Of a DNA stretch of 64,000 nt, positions 12,456-23,343 are shown piece by piece. Each line of letters starts with the position of its first letter. The stretch's first letter is position 1. Under the pieces are notes generated by a model. That model was given only the letters and a program-made list of their open reading frames with translations, was not told the DNA's origin and searched no databases. The stretch covers positions 15,996,001-16,060,000 of the forward strand of contig NC_092360.1 in NCBI RefSeq assembly GCF_030848805.1, in the 5' to 3' direction. This DNA is from Temnothorax longispinosus (Eukaryota; Arthropoda; Insecta; Hymenoptera; Formicidae). Made by a program: the position numbers and the translations under genes.

Positions 12456-15400
12456 CCTTTCTAATTATAATATTTAATAGTATATTGTGCACTAAGGGGA
12501 GAAAGCAGCGTCTTTTAGACGAGTGTGAAGTTTGCCGCCCGAGCCGAAGGCTCGGGCGGCAAATCACACGAGTCTGAAAAAGCTTTCGACCCGAGGTACA
12601 CACAATATTTTTCACAACACTTTTACGGAAAATTCGACTTCCATGCCTAGAGAGGGGCGAGAGTGGCCATTTCACGCCAGGGCTTACTTTCCTTCCTAGG
12701 TAAGAAAATTGATATTTTCCCGTATCTGCCCTAGGAAGGAAAGTGCATGGTTACTTTCCGCCCGCTATGCCACCCTGGCGTGAAATTGGCCACTTTCACC
12801 CCTCTCTACAGGCATGGAAAGTTAAACTTTCCGTGGAGGTGTTGTAAAAATAAATTTAATTTCCAGTTTAATTTACTGTTACAAATTTATTACATTATTC
12901 GAGAAATATATGCCTTAAATTAAAAAAAATTATAATTCAGAATACATAATAAATTTAGTAATTAAGAAATGTATTATACGTACAAAAATAAAGGCGAACA
13001 AATTTTTATAATAATAAATTATGTAATTATTTATTTTATTCCCGATTGCCTACAAATCGATTGCCTACAGTGTCGTTTGCCAACATCTCATTTGCCGACA
13101 CTTCGTTTGCGCACAAAAATTATTGCCTACAAGCTCGAGCTTGTAGGCAATCGACTTGTAGGCAATAATTTTTGTGCGCAAACGAAGTGTCGGCAAATGA
13201 GATGTTGGCAAACGACACTGTAGGCAATCGATTTGTAGGCAATTGGGACTCTCCCGTTTGCATATAGTAAAAAAAAACAACGATCACAAACAGCGCGTCA
13301 AAGTTCATATTAAGTATTTATATTAACATAAATTGTAATAAATTTAGTTAATTATATTAGTAATGTCAGTAAGATAAATAAATACGATGTGTGTATTCAA
13401 GATATAAATTATTATCTAATCGTAACCCAGGTAGCACATATTAGTTTCATATACGTTTTCTGAACGTATACATAGTTATTTCATAACCGTAAAGAACCAT
13501 TAAGAAACATTTGAACAAAAATGTTTTGGAAACCATGATTTAAGAAACGTATTTTTTACGTTTCTACAGTTAACAAAAATACCTATTTGTTAAATTTTTC
13601 CTTTTAAAATTATAATTTGCTTTATCTATATATACATATAATAGCTTTAATAGCCTTTTTTGAAACATTTTAATTTATATTGCACTAATTATTGCACAAA
13701 ATAAATCATTTTATCCATGCACATATATCCACTTATTCACTTAAATTAATTTTGTCCTACCGGTCTTAATCTATTTGTCATCGGACAAATCTGAGCTTAG
13801 AAAACTTCCAACAGTTGCAAAATAAACGTTCTGCTGATCGTGGCCATTGAAAAAACATTTATACGTGTTCTGTTTTGAAGAACTTTCTGAACTGGTGCAT
13901 ATCAGTAATGCAATTAAGTTAGAGTGAAACAAGTATATTTTGTTTTACTTTAACTTATATAGCACAAATGTGCACCAGTTCAGGAATTTCTTCGAAAAAG
14001 AATAGACGTCATGGATGGTATATGCATAAAGCTTCTAGAACATTCTTACGCATCATGTCTCAAAGACGTCATAAACACGTTCAAAAGACGTGAAAAGTAG
14101 GAATTTCAAATGTCTTTATCTAAAATGTCTTTATCATTAAAACAAAACGTTTCTATAATAGTTTTTTAAACGTTATTTTATCGGAAAAGAAACGTTCCAT
14201 CGAACGTTTTCGAATAGACATTTTTACTCGTGATAAACGTTTCTATAATAGTTTTTTTAAACGTTATTTTATCGGAAAAGAAACGTTCCATCGAACGTTT
14301 TTCGAATAGACATTTTTACTCATGAGAAACGTTTCTAGAAATCGGTTATAAAACGTTTCGGAAAAACACTCATAAAACATTTCTGAAACGTGTATGTGCT
14401 ATCTGGAAAGTGTTATAAAAATTTTCCAAGTTTACAACATATGACAACATCTTAAAGAAAATTAAAATTCTTCTTGTTACTTACTTTCATCTCTAATCTT
14501 ACTGCAGGGTTACGGAAATTTAAGTCAGGTTGTCTATACTCGAACTGATGAAGATACCATTGTTTTTGTGATTCAACATAAGTCCACGCGGAATCACTAA
14601 ATACGCTGATCCAATTGTTGGGCGGTGTTATGCCGTCTCCATTTCGACCGCGTGCCCACACATAATAGTTCTTATACTTCTTATGACCTTGTAGAGCCTT
14701 TTGGAACCATATATGCTTGTCAGATGTATGATTCGGCACAAGATCAAGAACCACCTGTAAGAATGATATTATAAAGTGGCTTTAAAGTTGCAGTGAAAAA
14801 TAAAAAGTAACGTGTTTTCTGAAATAACATAAAGAGAAGTAAGTTTATACATATTTGACTTATTGTTAGATATATATAATCATAATATAAGAAATTTATT
14901 TATAATTGTGCACGATATTGGCAAGACGTCTCACTTTTAAACCGAGTGCTTTAGCGCGTGCTAGAAGAACTTTGAAGTCTTCTAATGAACCGAAGGTCGG
15001 ATCGATGTTTTTAAAATCGGATATGTCATATCCGAAATCGATCATGGGACTTGGGTATATGGGCGACAACCAGATCGCATTGATGCCAGTGTCCACGATA
15101 TAGTCCAACTTTGAAATTATCCCTGACAATGTAAAATAACACATCTAAATATCGCCGACATTATATATATATACGAACCTATTTTTGACTACATTTACCT
15201 CAAAATTTTTAGAAAACAACACAGTTTTCAGATTAACTGTATAAAATTATGTAACAATTAATTAAGTATAACTTGTAATATCTATATATATAAGTCACGT
15301 CTGTCTGTATGTACGCAAACTATTCATTCGTTAGTGGACCGAATTTTTACCAAAAATATATGAAATAGGGGTAGAATTTTCCGGGGATGAAAATGTTGCG

Positions 15401-17137
15401 ACTTTTTTTTGTTACCGATTTTTTTGGAAACCGGTTCCGAAATTTTTTCAAATTTTACGAGAATTAATTGACCAAATCTTAAAGAATTGTATATGAAGTA
15501 AGGGTAGAATATGTCCCAGAGAGTGCCATAAAGTGTACAATTTTTCGTTACCGATCTTTTTGGAAACCGGTTACAAAATTTTTCCAACTTTTTGGGAATT
15601 AATTGACCGAATCGTAAAGAATTGTATATGAAGTAGGGGTAGAATTTCCCGGGAATTGCCATAAAGTGTATAATTTTTCGTTACCGATCTTTTTGGAAAC
15701 CGGTTCCAAAATTTTTCCAAATTTTCTGGAAATAATTGACCGAATCTCAAAAAATTGTATATGCTGATTTTTTTTAAACCGCGAGTTTAATTTTTTATTA
15801 ATGTACTGATTTTCTTGAAACGTTTCCGATTTTTGTTTAAAAAAATCTACGTAATTTTTTTAAAAATGTACATTAGAAGACGGTCAGGATGCTAAGAGCA
15901 GCACTAAATTATGAAATAGAGGAAGTTGCAAAGGCAAAAAAAAATCTTTTTTTTATAATTTTCGGGAATTAAGTCGTTCAGGGGTCGATTAGTTTTAAAT
16001 GAAATATGTTGTATGTAGGATTTGTTACCGATTTTCTGGAAACCGGTTTTTCTAATTTTTCGGGAAATAATTGACCGAATTTCAAAGAGTTACATATGAA
16101 ACAGGGGTAGAATTTTCCGGGGAATGCTATAAAATGTATAATTTTTTGTTACCGATCTTTTTGGAAGCCAATATAAAAAATTTTTTAAATTTTTTGGGAA
16201 TTAACCAGTTACTTCAATTCGTGACTGTCGCGAGCGATTAAGACCGGTTTTTGGAAACCGGTTACGAAATTTTTCCAATTTCTCGGAAAATAACAAGTAG
16301 TTTGCGTCAGACAGACAGACGTCAGGTACTTATATATATAGATAGGGGTAGAAAGAACTAAAGAATGTAATAGAATTAGAAAAATTGCTAATAGTAAAGT
16401 GGTTTACGATTTCTGTTAAAAAAAAAAAAATATACGTGATTGCTCCAATTTCCGCAAACTTTGAGATATCAAGCTGAATTTTTTTATGAATAATTTTTAT
16501 GGATAATTTTTTGTTACCAATTTTTAAAAACTGGTTTGGAAATTATTAAAATTTTGAGAAATAATAAGTATTAATAATTGACCTATTTTTTTTAAAACAG
16601 TGCCAAAATTTTTTAAATTTTTAGAGGATTAGTTTAATTTTTTATTAATAGATAATTTTTTTCTAATGAATCGATTTTCTTGAAATTGGTGCCAAAATTT
16701 TTCCAATTTTTTGTTGATGATTTTGATGAAATTGGTACCAAAAGATTACTAATTTTATGGAGATGGCTACTATGGGATTGAAAATTGGGTTTTATGGGGT
16801 TCTATTGGTGCTCCTAATTAATGAGTGAGTTTGGGAAGAGGGGAATAGATTTTGAGCTCGCGCGAAGCGCGGGCGAAAAATCTAGTTATATTATATAACA
16901 ATTCATTGTTATTTTATTATATGGGACATAATCACAAAAGGCTGAGGCTGTTGGCATACACTTACCTTTCAAGTCGCCTATTCCATCAGCATCCGAGTCA
17001 TACAAACTTCTCGGATAAACCTGATAGAAGACGGTGTTATTCCACCATGACTTATTAAGAATCTTATTATTCTTATGGTTAGCGAAGGAGCCGCTCGCAA
17101 AGAGCAAAAGAGTACACAAGTGCGTTGTCCACGACAT
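9398..17137 (-). CDS. alpha-glucosidase (maltase), GH13 family, copy 1
   Basis: Secreted exo-acting enzyme releasing glucose from maltose, sucrose-type sugars and short alpha-glucans. Eight exons: 17137-16966, 15122-14935, 14754-14485, 12299-12057, 11960-11778, 10604-10349, 10248-9909, 9464-9398. All junctions are GT..AG and the phases agree, giving 572 residues, a normal insect maltase length. The ATG at 17137 starts the signal peptide MSWTTHLCTLLLFASGSFA. GH13 motifs: DLVPNHTS (about 124-131), QPDLN (195-199), GFRIDS with nucleophile Asp227, MEAYT with acid/base Glu296, LGNHD with Asp357. Exon 7 must use the donor GTATGA at 9908; reading on gives a false stop, whereas splicing to exon 8 adds a typical C-terminal beta-sheet (SLPAKAAVVYITV). 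Paralogue at 38.5-43.6 kb. Probably functional. Confidence 0.93.
10752..11452. mobile_element. TIR element in intron 5 of maltase 1
   Basis: Inverted repeats of about 125 bp at 10752-10880 and 11325-11450 share GGAGGAGGTCACCTTGGATG, GTTGTCAAGGTCAC-type sequence and AACGAGCGCGGGCTGAAACC. No transposase frame is seen inside, so it is non-autonomous. A truncated relative lies at 27968-28200. Confidence 0.75.
12423..12453. repeat. (TA)n microsatellite
   Basis: Uninterrupted TA dinucleotides in intron 4 of maltase 1. Confidence 0.9.
12500..12855. repeat. two foldback structures in intron 4 of maltase 1
   Basis: A hairpin at about 12508-12582 has arms containing TTTGCCGCCCGAGCC and GGCTCGGGCGGCAAA. 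A second inverted repeat has arms at about 12603-12688 and 12769-12852 sharing GTGGCCATTTCACGCCAGGG-like sequence and CATGCCT..AGAGAGGGG. Both are typical of MITE or foldback insertions. Confidence 0.7.
13040..13245. repeat. near-perfect palindrome in intron 4 of maltase 1
   Basis: Arms of about 90 bp meet at a CTCGAG centre near 13133. They contain TTGCCTACA and TTTGCC[AG]ACA-type short repeats. The right arm carries an extra 15-bp unit (CGACTTGTAGGCAAT). Overlapping open frames on both strands follow from the symmetry and are not genes. Confidence 0.85.
13427..14406. mobile_element. non-autonomous TIR element in intron 4 of maltase 1
   Basis: The ends are CCAGGTAGCACATA at 13427 and the complement of CCAGATAGCACATA ending at 14406. 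The interior is full of AAACGTTTC-type motifs and contains a tandem duplication of about 92 bp (14143-14230 and 14233-14330). No coding capacity seen. Confidence 0.7.
15281..16885 (+). mobile_element. non-autonomous Helitron in intron 1 of maltase 1
   Basis: It begins TCTATATATATAAGTC right after an A and ends CTAG (16882-16885) right before a T. A GC-rich hairpin, GCTCGCGC..GCGCGGGC, lies about 7 bases before the end. TC..CTRR ends, a 3' hairpin and A|T target are Helitron hallmarks. The interior holds several degenerate repeats of about 125 bp (GTTACCGAT..TTTTTGGAAACCGGTT..GGGGTAGAATTT). An inverted copy of the 5' start occurs near 16307-16340, so a nested or rearranged copy is possible. 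No Rep/helicase frame seen. Confidence 0.75.
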
Positions 17138-17260
17138 AATGCCGTTTGTGCTTGTCAAGTCTCAAAATTGTTTATATATATCAGTGGTAAAAAGAATCGC
17201 TATCAGTCCAATTATCGATTATGCTTAACAAAGATTATGCTATCTCAACGTTGCATTCGA
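17138..17260 (-). promoter_or_regulatory. promoter of maltase 1
   Basis: A TATATATAAA box on the minus strand at about 17171-17180 lies only 35-40 bases before the ATG, implying a very short 5' leader. The block to about 17250 (CAGTGGTAAAAAGAATCG, CCAATTATCGATTATGCTTA on +) is nearly identical upstream of maltase 2. Confidence 0.55.
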
Positions 17261-17799
17261 AAAGAAAAAAATAAAAATAAAAACTGTTATAGTACTGTAA
17301 CGATCACAGCATGAAATATTTCCATCGTGATAATTGATAACATGACAAATAGCAAATGTATCTTTGACAAATTGCAAAATTAATAACCATAGACTTATAA
17401 TTCAACAGCGTACGGCATATTTTTTCGATACGTTTATCGCGTACAAACACTACAAACTAATACATACATTAAAAAATGCACTACATATGATATAATAATT
17501 AATGCCAGATTGATGATTTGCATCGAATTAGCACAAAACATATGTCTGTTAACGTATATGTTAATGACATTATTGTTTGAGTCACCCGGAAATAACATGA
17601 GAATAACAAATCGTGTTGAGCATGACATATTCTCACGCGTTTCACTTTACTACGAATATATACGTTACACTTACCTATACGTGGAAATATGTCAAAAGTT
17701 TTGAAGTGCGCTAATTGCATAATTCTTCAATTTTGTTAGTTAACATCTACCTATATATATATATATAGAAACCAACCTAGAGAAAAATTACAAGACATT

Positions 17800-19060
17800 G
17801 TTTATAAAAAAAAATATATATAATATATAAATGTTTAGTATAATAAATTATACCTAAAAAAAATCTAAGTAACAAGTGGTAGACGTAATCTTTGTATCTT
17901 GAAAAATCTCGAAAAAACCTAAACAGTAGTATCTTTACCTCGAAAAAAAAACAAAGTGGTAGTATGGCCGCATTATTCACCGTTACACACACACACACAC
18001 ATCACCCACATTCACTCGCTCGCACATACACAACAGGCTGACCTAATTTTGAGGTCTAGCAGCGCCAAGTTTTTTGACAAGAAAAATTTATGTATTTTAA
18101 TAAAATATTTTTATTTTTTGTACTGTTACCTCTGTAATTTTTTGCGATGCGATTAAATCTTTTAAAATACATATATAAACTTTGTATTTAAATACCTTGT
18201 ATTCCCTTGTTGGGTTTAAATATTTTAATAAAATATTTGTATTTTGTACTGTTACCTCTGTGTAATTCTTCATTTTTTAATCTTTTAATCTAATCAAAGA
18301 AAAGCAGTGGTAATATTATACCTCAAAAAAATCTAAGTAACAAATAGTAGACGTAATCTTTGTATCTCGAAAAATATGTTCTCTGTAATTGGCGCTGTAA
18401 TTTAAAAAGAGATATCATTTTTTTTTTGTAATTGTAATAATAGATCACTTGAAGCGCGACTCATTTTTGATAAGGTAACGTAATTTTGTGATGTGTATCA
18501 CTTGAGTTATAATTTTTTGGAAATAAAATTACTACTGCTTAGGTTTTTTCGAGATTTTTGGAGATACAAAGATTACGTCTGCCACTTGTTACTTAGGTTT
18601 TTTCGAGGTATAATACTACAACTTTGGTTTTTTTCGAGGTAAAGATAGGTACTACTGTTTAGGTTTTTTCGAGATTTTTCAAGATACAAAGATTACGTCT
18701 ACCATTTGTTACTTAGATTTTTTTTAGGTATAATACTACCACTGTTTTTTTTTCGAGGTAACAATATATACACTACTATGCGTGTACTTAGCGCCTTTCT
18801 TTACCTTTTTTTTAAAAAAGGTAATTTTGTACGGATATCACGCCTTTTTGTAGTATTACGCATTTTATGAACAGTATGTACAGGGTGTTATTTCGAGGTA
18901 TAATACTACCACTTTGTTTTTTTTTTTTCGAGGTAACAGCATAATACATATACACTACTATGCGTGTACTTGGCGCCTTTTTTTACCTTTTTTTTGAAAA
19001 AGGTAATTTTGTACGGATATCACGCCTTTTTGTAGTGTTACGCATCTTAATCTTAACAGA
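17800..19060. repeat. complex inverted and tandem repeats
   Basis: The sequence around 17850-17970 returns in inverted orientation at 18530-18760, twice. Shared words include AGACGTAATCTTTGTAT and GGTTTTTTCGAG. Two direct copies of about 150 bp (18745-18870 and 18902-19045) share ACACTACTATGCGTGTACTT and GTACGGATATCACGCCTTTT. It looks like a rearranged non-coding transposon. Confidence 0.6.
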
Positions 19061-19530
19061 AAAAAATTACACCTTATAAAGAAATGTGTCTGAAGTTGTT
19101 AATATATATAATATATACATTGCCAGACATTGCTTTTATGTAAAATATGCATTTATATAGTATTATGTTGCTTGTAAAAATTATTTCTTATCAACTTTTT
19201 CCAAAAATAATCAATTGTGAAACATTTTAAGACTAAAACCAATTCGCTATCTGTATTTTAACTGGTACTTTACTCTTGTACGTATGGGGTACTCACGTTC
19301 GAGTTGGCCAAAGGCCGTGTTTTTATTTTTCCGCTACGTGCCCTACGAGCGGAAATATTGCGACGCAAAGTTGAAATGTGAAAATATTATATTAAGATAT
19401 TTCTACTAACGTCGACGTCTCTCAATATATGACATATATATATCAAAGAAACGTAACTTTCACTTTTTCGACACTGGTCGATAGACTTATCGGTCAGGAA
19501 GAAGATTTCTATTTAGGTAAATTAGAAAAT

Positions 19531-20327
19531 AATATTAACAGGTCGCTTATCGCAATTTTTTATTTTTCATTTAGTAAGATAGAAAAAATTTTATAACTAT
19601 CTAACAAACAGTAATACAGCATTGCTCTACATAGATTTTTGTAGTAAATTTACCGCTCTACAAAAAATATTTCTTATCATTTTTTCATAAATTCAACCGT
19701 TCAAAAGATATTCAAAGTTAAAGTTTGATAAATATAAAACTTGTTTTTGCTTCTTATGAATTTTGTATCATATCGACTATCAAAAATTATGAAATAATCA
19801 ATACATATTTTTGTAGAAAATTTAACGATCTACAAAAAAGATCTTATATTTTTTTCATAAATAAAACCATTTAGACGATATTAAGGTTTAAAGTTCAAAG
19901 TGTATAAAAATTATTTTTTTTTCATATTAAATAAATAAAGCTCAGAATTTTGTTATAATATGAAAAAAAAGAATAATTTTTATACACTAAACTTTAAACT
20001 TTAAACATCGTCTAAATAATTATATTTATGAAAAAAATATAAGAGACCTTTTTTGTAGATCGTTAAATTTTCTACAAAAATATGTATTAATTATTTCATA
20101 ATTTTTGATAGTCGATATTATAAAATTTATCAAACTTTAACTTTGAATATCTTTTGAACGGTTGAATTTATGAAAAAATGATAAGAGATCTTTTTTGTAA
20201 AGCGATAAATTTACTACAAAAATCTATGTAAAGCAATGCTGTATTACTGTTTGTTAGATAGTTATAAAATTTTTTCTATCTTACTAAATGAAAAATAAAA
20301 AGTCACGATAAGCGACCTGTTAATATT
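19531..20327. repeat. foldback element with arms of about 390 bp
   Basis: AATATTAACAGGTCGCTTAT at 19531 is mirrored at the end near 20327. The whole interval folds on itself around about 19930, with scattered mismatches. No coding capacity. Confidence 0.85.
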
Positions 20328-21028
20328 AATTAATATTAAGAGTTCAAACTTTAACAGGTATCTTATTTTACCCTCCTGTAAGTATATATGCTATTCGTGA
20401 AATAAAAAAAAGCATAGTTTTTTTAAGAAAAAATATGTAACATCAACAATGTATAATCAACCGACATTATATATATTTCAACTTTTATTTATTGTATTAC
20501 AATTATTAATAAAATTATATAATTTCCTTCATTCACGGTCGTACTTATTCGTATCCTGCGCCGTGACATGTCATAAGTACGTTCCGAGCTCATGTGTGCC
20601 AATGGGCCTGCTTAGTCTGCCTAATTCTCTATTAACATTTTTTGTCATATTTTGTAAAGGTTTATCTATGGTAATTTCATAAAGGAATCATTCCGCCGCA
20701 CATGATAAAAATTGGAATACATTATACGTAGAGTTTAAAAATGTAAAGATTTTTTGCATAAATACATTGTCATATTTATATTTAACAGACTGTTAAATCT
20801 ACATATAATTTTCTGCAAAAACTAATGATGTTACAATCACGCCAATATTTGTTTTACTGCCCTAAAAAATAAACAAAGTTTTATATATATTGCATAAATA
20901 TACATTTCAAACATAAAGAAACGAGTAAGAATTAAAATAACAATTTTAGCCGAATAAATATATTACAACTTCTCTCTGCAACTAATTTTGCATGTGAATA
21001 TCTTAATGGGGACAAAAAAATAATTTGA
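20328..21028. other. AT-rich filler inside the TIR element
   Basis: No protein, RNA or repeat feature was recognised between the foldback element and the mRpL46 fragment. Confidence 0.4.
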
Positions 21029-21325
21029 AAATGTTCTTTATCAATTCTTTTACAAACTGCGGAGAGAGTATTACAAGATACATGTGGTGCAACAATAAAA
21101 GTAAAGTTTTATGGAAATGCACCTATCGGATTCTACAAATACAAATATCCTAAGAAGCTTTGCGAGCAAGGAAGTTATGGTGCTAAAATATTTTATTTCT
21201 TAGCCAAACATATGGATGGAGATATCAACAATAACGTAAAATACCAGTGGTTGGATCATGAAGAATTAGAAAAAGTATTACCTACTGGAGTACAACAGAG
21301 TATTTCACAATTTATGTTTACGTAA
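21029..21325 (+). pseudogene. mRpL46: C-terminal fragment of mitochondrial ribosomal protein L46
   Basis: The frame from 21029 to the TAA at 21323-21325 encodes about 98 residues. It includes QTAERVLQDTCG, KVKFYGNAPIGFYKYKYPKK, YGAKIFYFLAKHMDGD and YQWLDHEELEKVLP. This is the pattern of the NUDIX-like C-terminal part of MRPL46 (TAERTL, FLGNAPCG, LGAKVFFFKA, W.. .DEL). The normal protein is about 260-280 residues; the N-terminal two thirds are absent and an in-frame TGA at 21026 closes the frame. No start or acceptor is evident, so it is a truncated copy. It lies tail to tail with the Bud23 fragment, suggesting the two were moved as one genomic piece. Confidence 0.75.
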
Positions 21326-21717
21326 AGAATAATAATAATAATATAAAATATTGAACTCATTCTTTAATCTCTTATTAATATTGTCTATTATTACCGTAAT
21401 ATTAACATTATAACGGACTCCTAATATCCTTTTTAAAGGAAAATATTCCCCTTTACACAAACATTTATGCACAGTCATGATTATTAAATTTCATGTTTGA
21501 TATTCTTTAACAAAAAAAATTTTTAGGCACATATTTTTCGTTACTAAAGAAAATATTTTATGCATATATTATTTTTAAGTAGTAGATTAATTATATAGAA
21601 ACAGACAAAAATTAATTAGATCAATTTTATCAATTTTTTAATTTATAATTAACATTATAAATTATAAAAAAAATTATTAAAATAGTGTTTTTTATATTAA
21701 CAAAGTATATCTTACAA
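21326..21717. other. spacer between convergent mRpL46 and Bud23 fragments
   Basis: AT-rich, with no gene seen. Probably the original intergenic or 3' UTR sequence of the captured convergent gene pair (inference). Confidence 0.4.
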
Positions 21718-22372
21718 TTAGAATCTCCCGGGTCTCTTTCGTCCAGTATATTTGGAGTCATCTCTAACTTCTTTTCTTTGCCGGCGCCGCCTTTCTTTCT
21801 TCTCTAAAATCCAGTCCTTACTTTTCTTCAATGATTTACCCTTGGCTTTCTTTATGTATTCCCTATGTACAAAAAAATTATCACAATTTTTGGAAGGTAA
21901 AATAGAGAAAAAATAGATATAACAGACAACGAGAGGATCAAACCTTCTTGAATTAGCGACGGTTTGTCTATCTTCGTTCTCTACGCCTAGTGCCTTTGGA
22001 AGCGGAGCAGCTCCTCCGGTCATTAAAACCAAGACCATTTTCTTTGCTTTTGCGCTATTCGGAAAATCGACAACCACACCGCCATAAAAGCCAGCTTTTG
22101 TGGCTTGTGCCGTGATTAATTCAACCTGTTCACCGTTCTCTGGATAGAATTGTAACACTGCTCTTGCGCTTCTTGACAGGCATGCATACAACGTTGAGAA
22201 GAAACGATATAAACGTTTTGTAGGATTGTGCAAAGTTTTGCTTGCATAGCACAACCACTGAAGCGCAGAAATACTGACAGCCCCATCAAACGTACCAGCT
22301 TTAAATGGCAATCCTTGACCTATATCTCCCAAAATTAAGTCACCATCTAATTCTCTTTCATCACAGCTACGT
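21718..22372 (-). pseudogene. Bud23: 3' half of Bud23, an 18S rRNA (guanine-N7) methyltransferase
   Basis: Two exons, 22372 (or 22366)-21944 and 21862-21718, with an 81-bp GT..AG intron whose phases agree. The product contains GDLILGDIGQGLPFKAG, SISALQWLCYA, RAVLQFYPENGEQVELI, TKAGFYGG and a basic tail DWILEKKERRRRQRKEV..YTGRKRPGRF. This is the C-terminal half of BUD23/WBSCR22, which methylates 18S rRNA and assists ribosome maturation. The SAM-binding N-terminal half (DIGCGSG motif) is not found upstream; an Snx4 exon lies there instead. The coding frame that remains is intact and the intron is retained, so this is a DNA-level copy, not a retrocopy. Function of the full enzyme is not expected. 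Confidence 0.82.
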
Positions 22373-22529
22373 CTAAAAATAATGTAATGTGTTAATATGA
22401 TTATATATCATTTTTCACGCAAATTTTTACAGACAGCGTTACTAGCAACGTGCACAACTTTATTTGAGGTTATAATTGGGTACAACATTCATCGCACGAT
22501 ACTGTTATACGTGCAAATCGGAAACGTAC

Positions 22530-22640
22530 CTCGAGTCCAGCTCTTCTGCGATCAACGAAGTCGGGATCGAACGTGTCAGTCGTCACTTTCTGCCAAGCGT
22601 AGAGAACCTTCTGTTCCGGCAGCGGTGCAATGGTAACACG
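22530..22640 (-). pseudogene. Snx4: sorting nexin 4 exon fragment (end of PX domain)
   Basis: On the minus strand the sequence reads VTIAPLPEQKVLYAWQKV, then DTFDPDFVDRRRAGLE, ending at a clean donor GAG|GTACGT at 22530. This matches the SNX4 PX-domain segment with PPLPEKR..FVW.KL and MDPDFVERRRIGLE. No other SNX4 exon follows; the next minus-strand exon is from Bud23. Upstream sequence (22641-22900) is open but not recognisable as SNX4. The splice phase at the donor (0) does not match the Bud23 exon (two bases needed), so a spliced chimera would shift frame. Confidence 0.65.
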
Positions 22641-22867
22641 ATGTAGAGATACGAAATCTCCAGATAAGAGCACAAAGCAATTCAAATTCAGTATATCGCC
22701 GGCACGATTATACGGTGTTACTGCCGTTTCGCGTACGCGCGTGCGGCTCGTGCAAACGTTATTAACGAGCGGCCGCAATCGCGCGGCAGAAACGCCTCGT
22801 GTGAACAGGCTCCTTGATCTCAGTATCCTCAACTCCCTGCCGTCAATATAAAAATAAAAAATAATAT

Positions 22868-22975
22868 AATAGGTTATTAACCTGTATGTATAAACACTCA
22901 CGTAAACGTAGTAAACAGTAAATAGGTTATTAACCTGTATGTATAAACACTCACGTAAACGTAAAATAATAAACA
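22868..22975. repeat. tandem repeat, two units of about 54 bp
   Basis: The unit AATAGGTTATTAACCTGTAT followed by GTATAAACACTCACGTAAACG occurs twice in direct orientation. Confidence 0.8.
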
Positions 22976-23343
22976 GTAAATAAAATAAGTATAATATTAA
23001 TTAATCGTCGCGTCGCGTAAAGAGTCACGGTCGGTCTCGCTCCGCGCGTACTTCGTACTTACTGTGTCTCTCGAGTGCTCTCGAGATAGGTTAACTGATG
23101 AATAGGAACTGACTGACAGCGCGCTAAACGAACGCACTGTCTACACTGCACTGCACTGCGATACTAACGCCGCTAGCCGCCAGTGTCGAAAAAGTGAAAG
23201 TGACGTTTCTCTGATAATCATAATAATATTGAGATGAGAGACACGGTCGACGTAGAAGTAGAAGAAGTATTCGTATTTTAAAAATAAATTTTTACATTTG
23301 GACTTTGCGTCGCAATATCTCCGCTCGTAGGGCACGTAGCGGA

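Larger units (their letters stand above)
8160..17760. repeat. segmental duplication, arm 1
   Basis: This interval is homologous and colinear with 26860-44190. Matches cover the 3' flank (8170-9400 against 26870-27900 and 38310-38510), all eight exons of the maltase gene, and the promoter and upstream DNA to about 17760 (44190 in arm 2). The introns differ mainly by unrelated transposon insertions. Confidence 0.85.
19330..23343. mobile_element. TIR element carrying fragments of three host genes
   Basis: Inverted repeats of about 150-170 bp at 19330-19480 and 23180-23343 begin TCCGCTACGTGCCCTACGAG and end TTTCACTTTTTCGACACTGG, with diverged middles. Between them are a foldback element (19531-20327), a C-terminal fragment of mRpL46 (+), the 3' half of Bud23 (-) and an exon of Snx4 (-). 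No transposase was recognised. This resembles Pack-type elements (Pack-MULE like) that carry host gene pieces. The superfamily is not established and no target duplication was visible. Confidence 0.6.

Noticed and set aside
13040..13245. CRISPR-like array from repeated short words
   Set aside because: No regular repeat-spacer spacing; eukaryotic context; explained by palindromic symmetry.
12969..13308. Overlapping open frames on both strands giving Cys/Leu/Arg-rich peptides
   Set aside because: They come from a DNA palindrome built of short repeats; the same words appear on both strands.
17138..17158. Upstream in-frame start of maltase 1 at 17158 (and 43610 in copy 2)
   Set aside because: That codon is TTG; the first ATG, at 17137 (43589), starts a normal signal peptide.
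20449..20682. 77-codon hydrophobic open frame as a membrane protein
   Set aside because: AT-rich, no family resemblance, lies between a foldback element and captured gene pieces.
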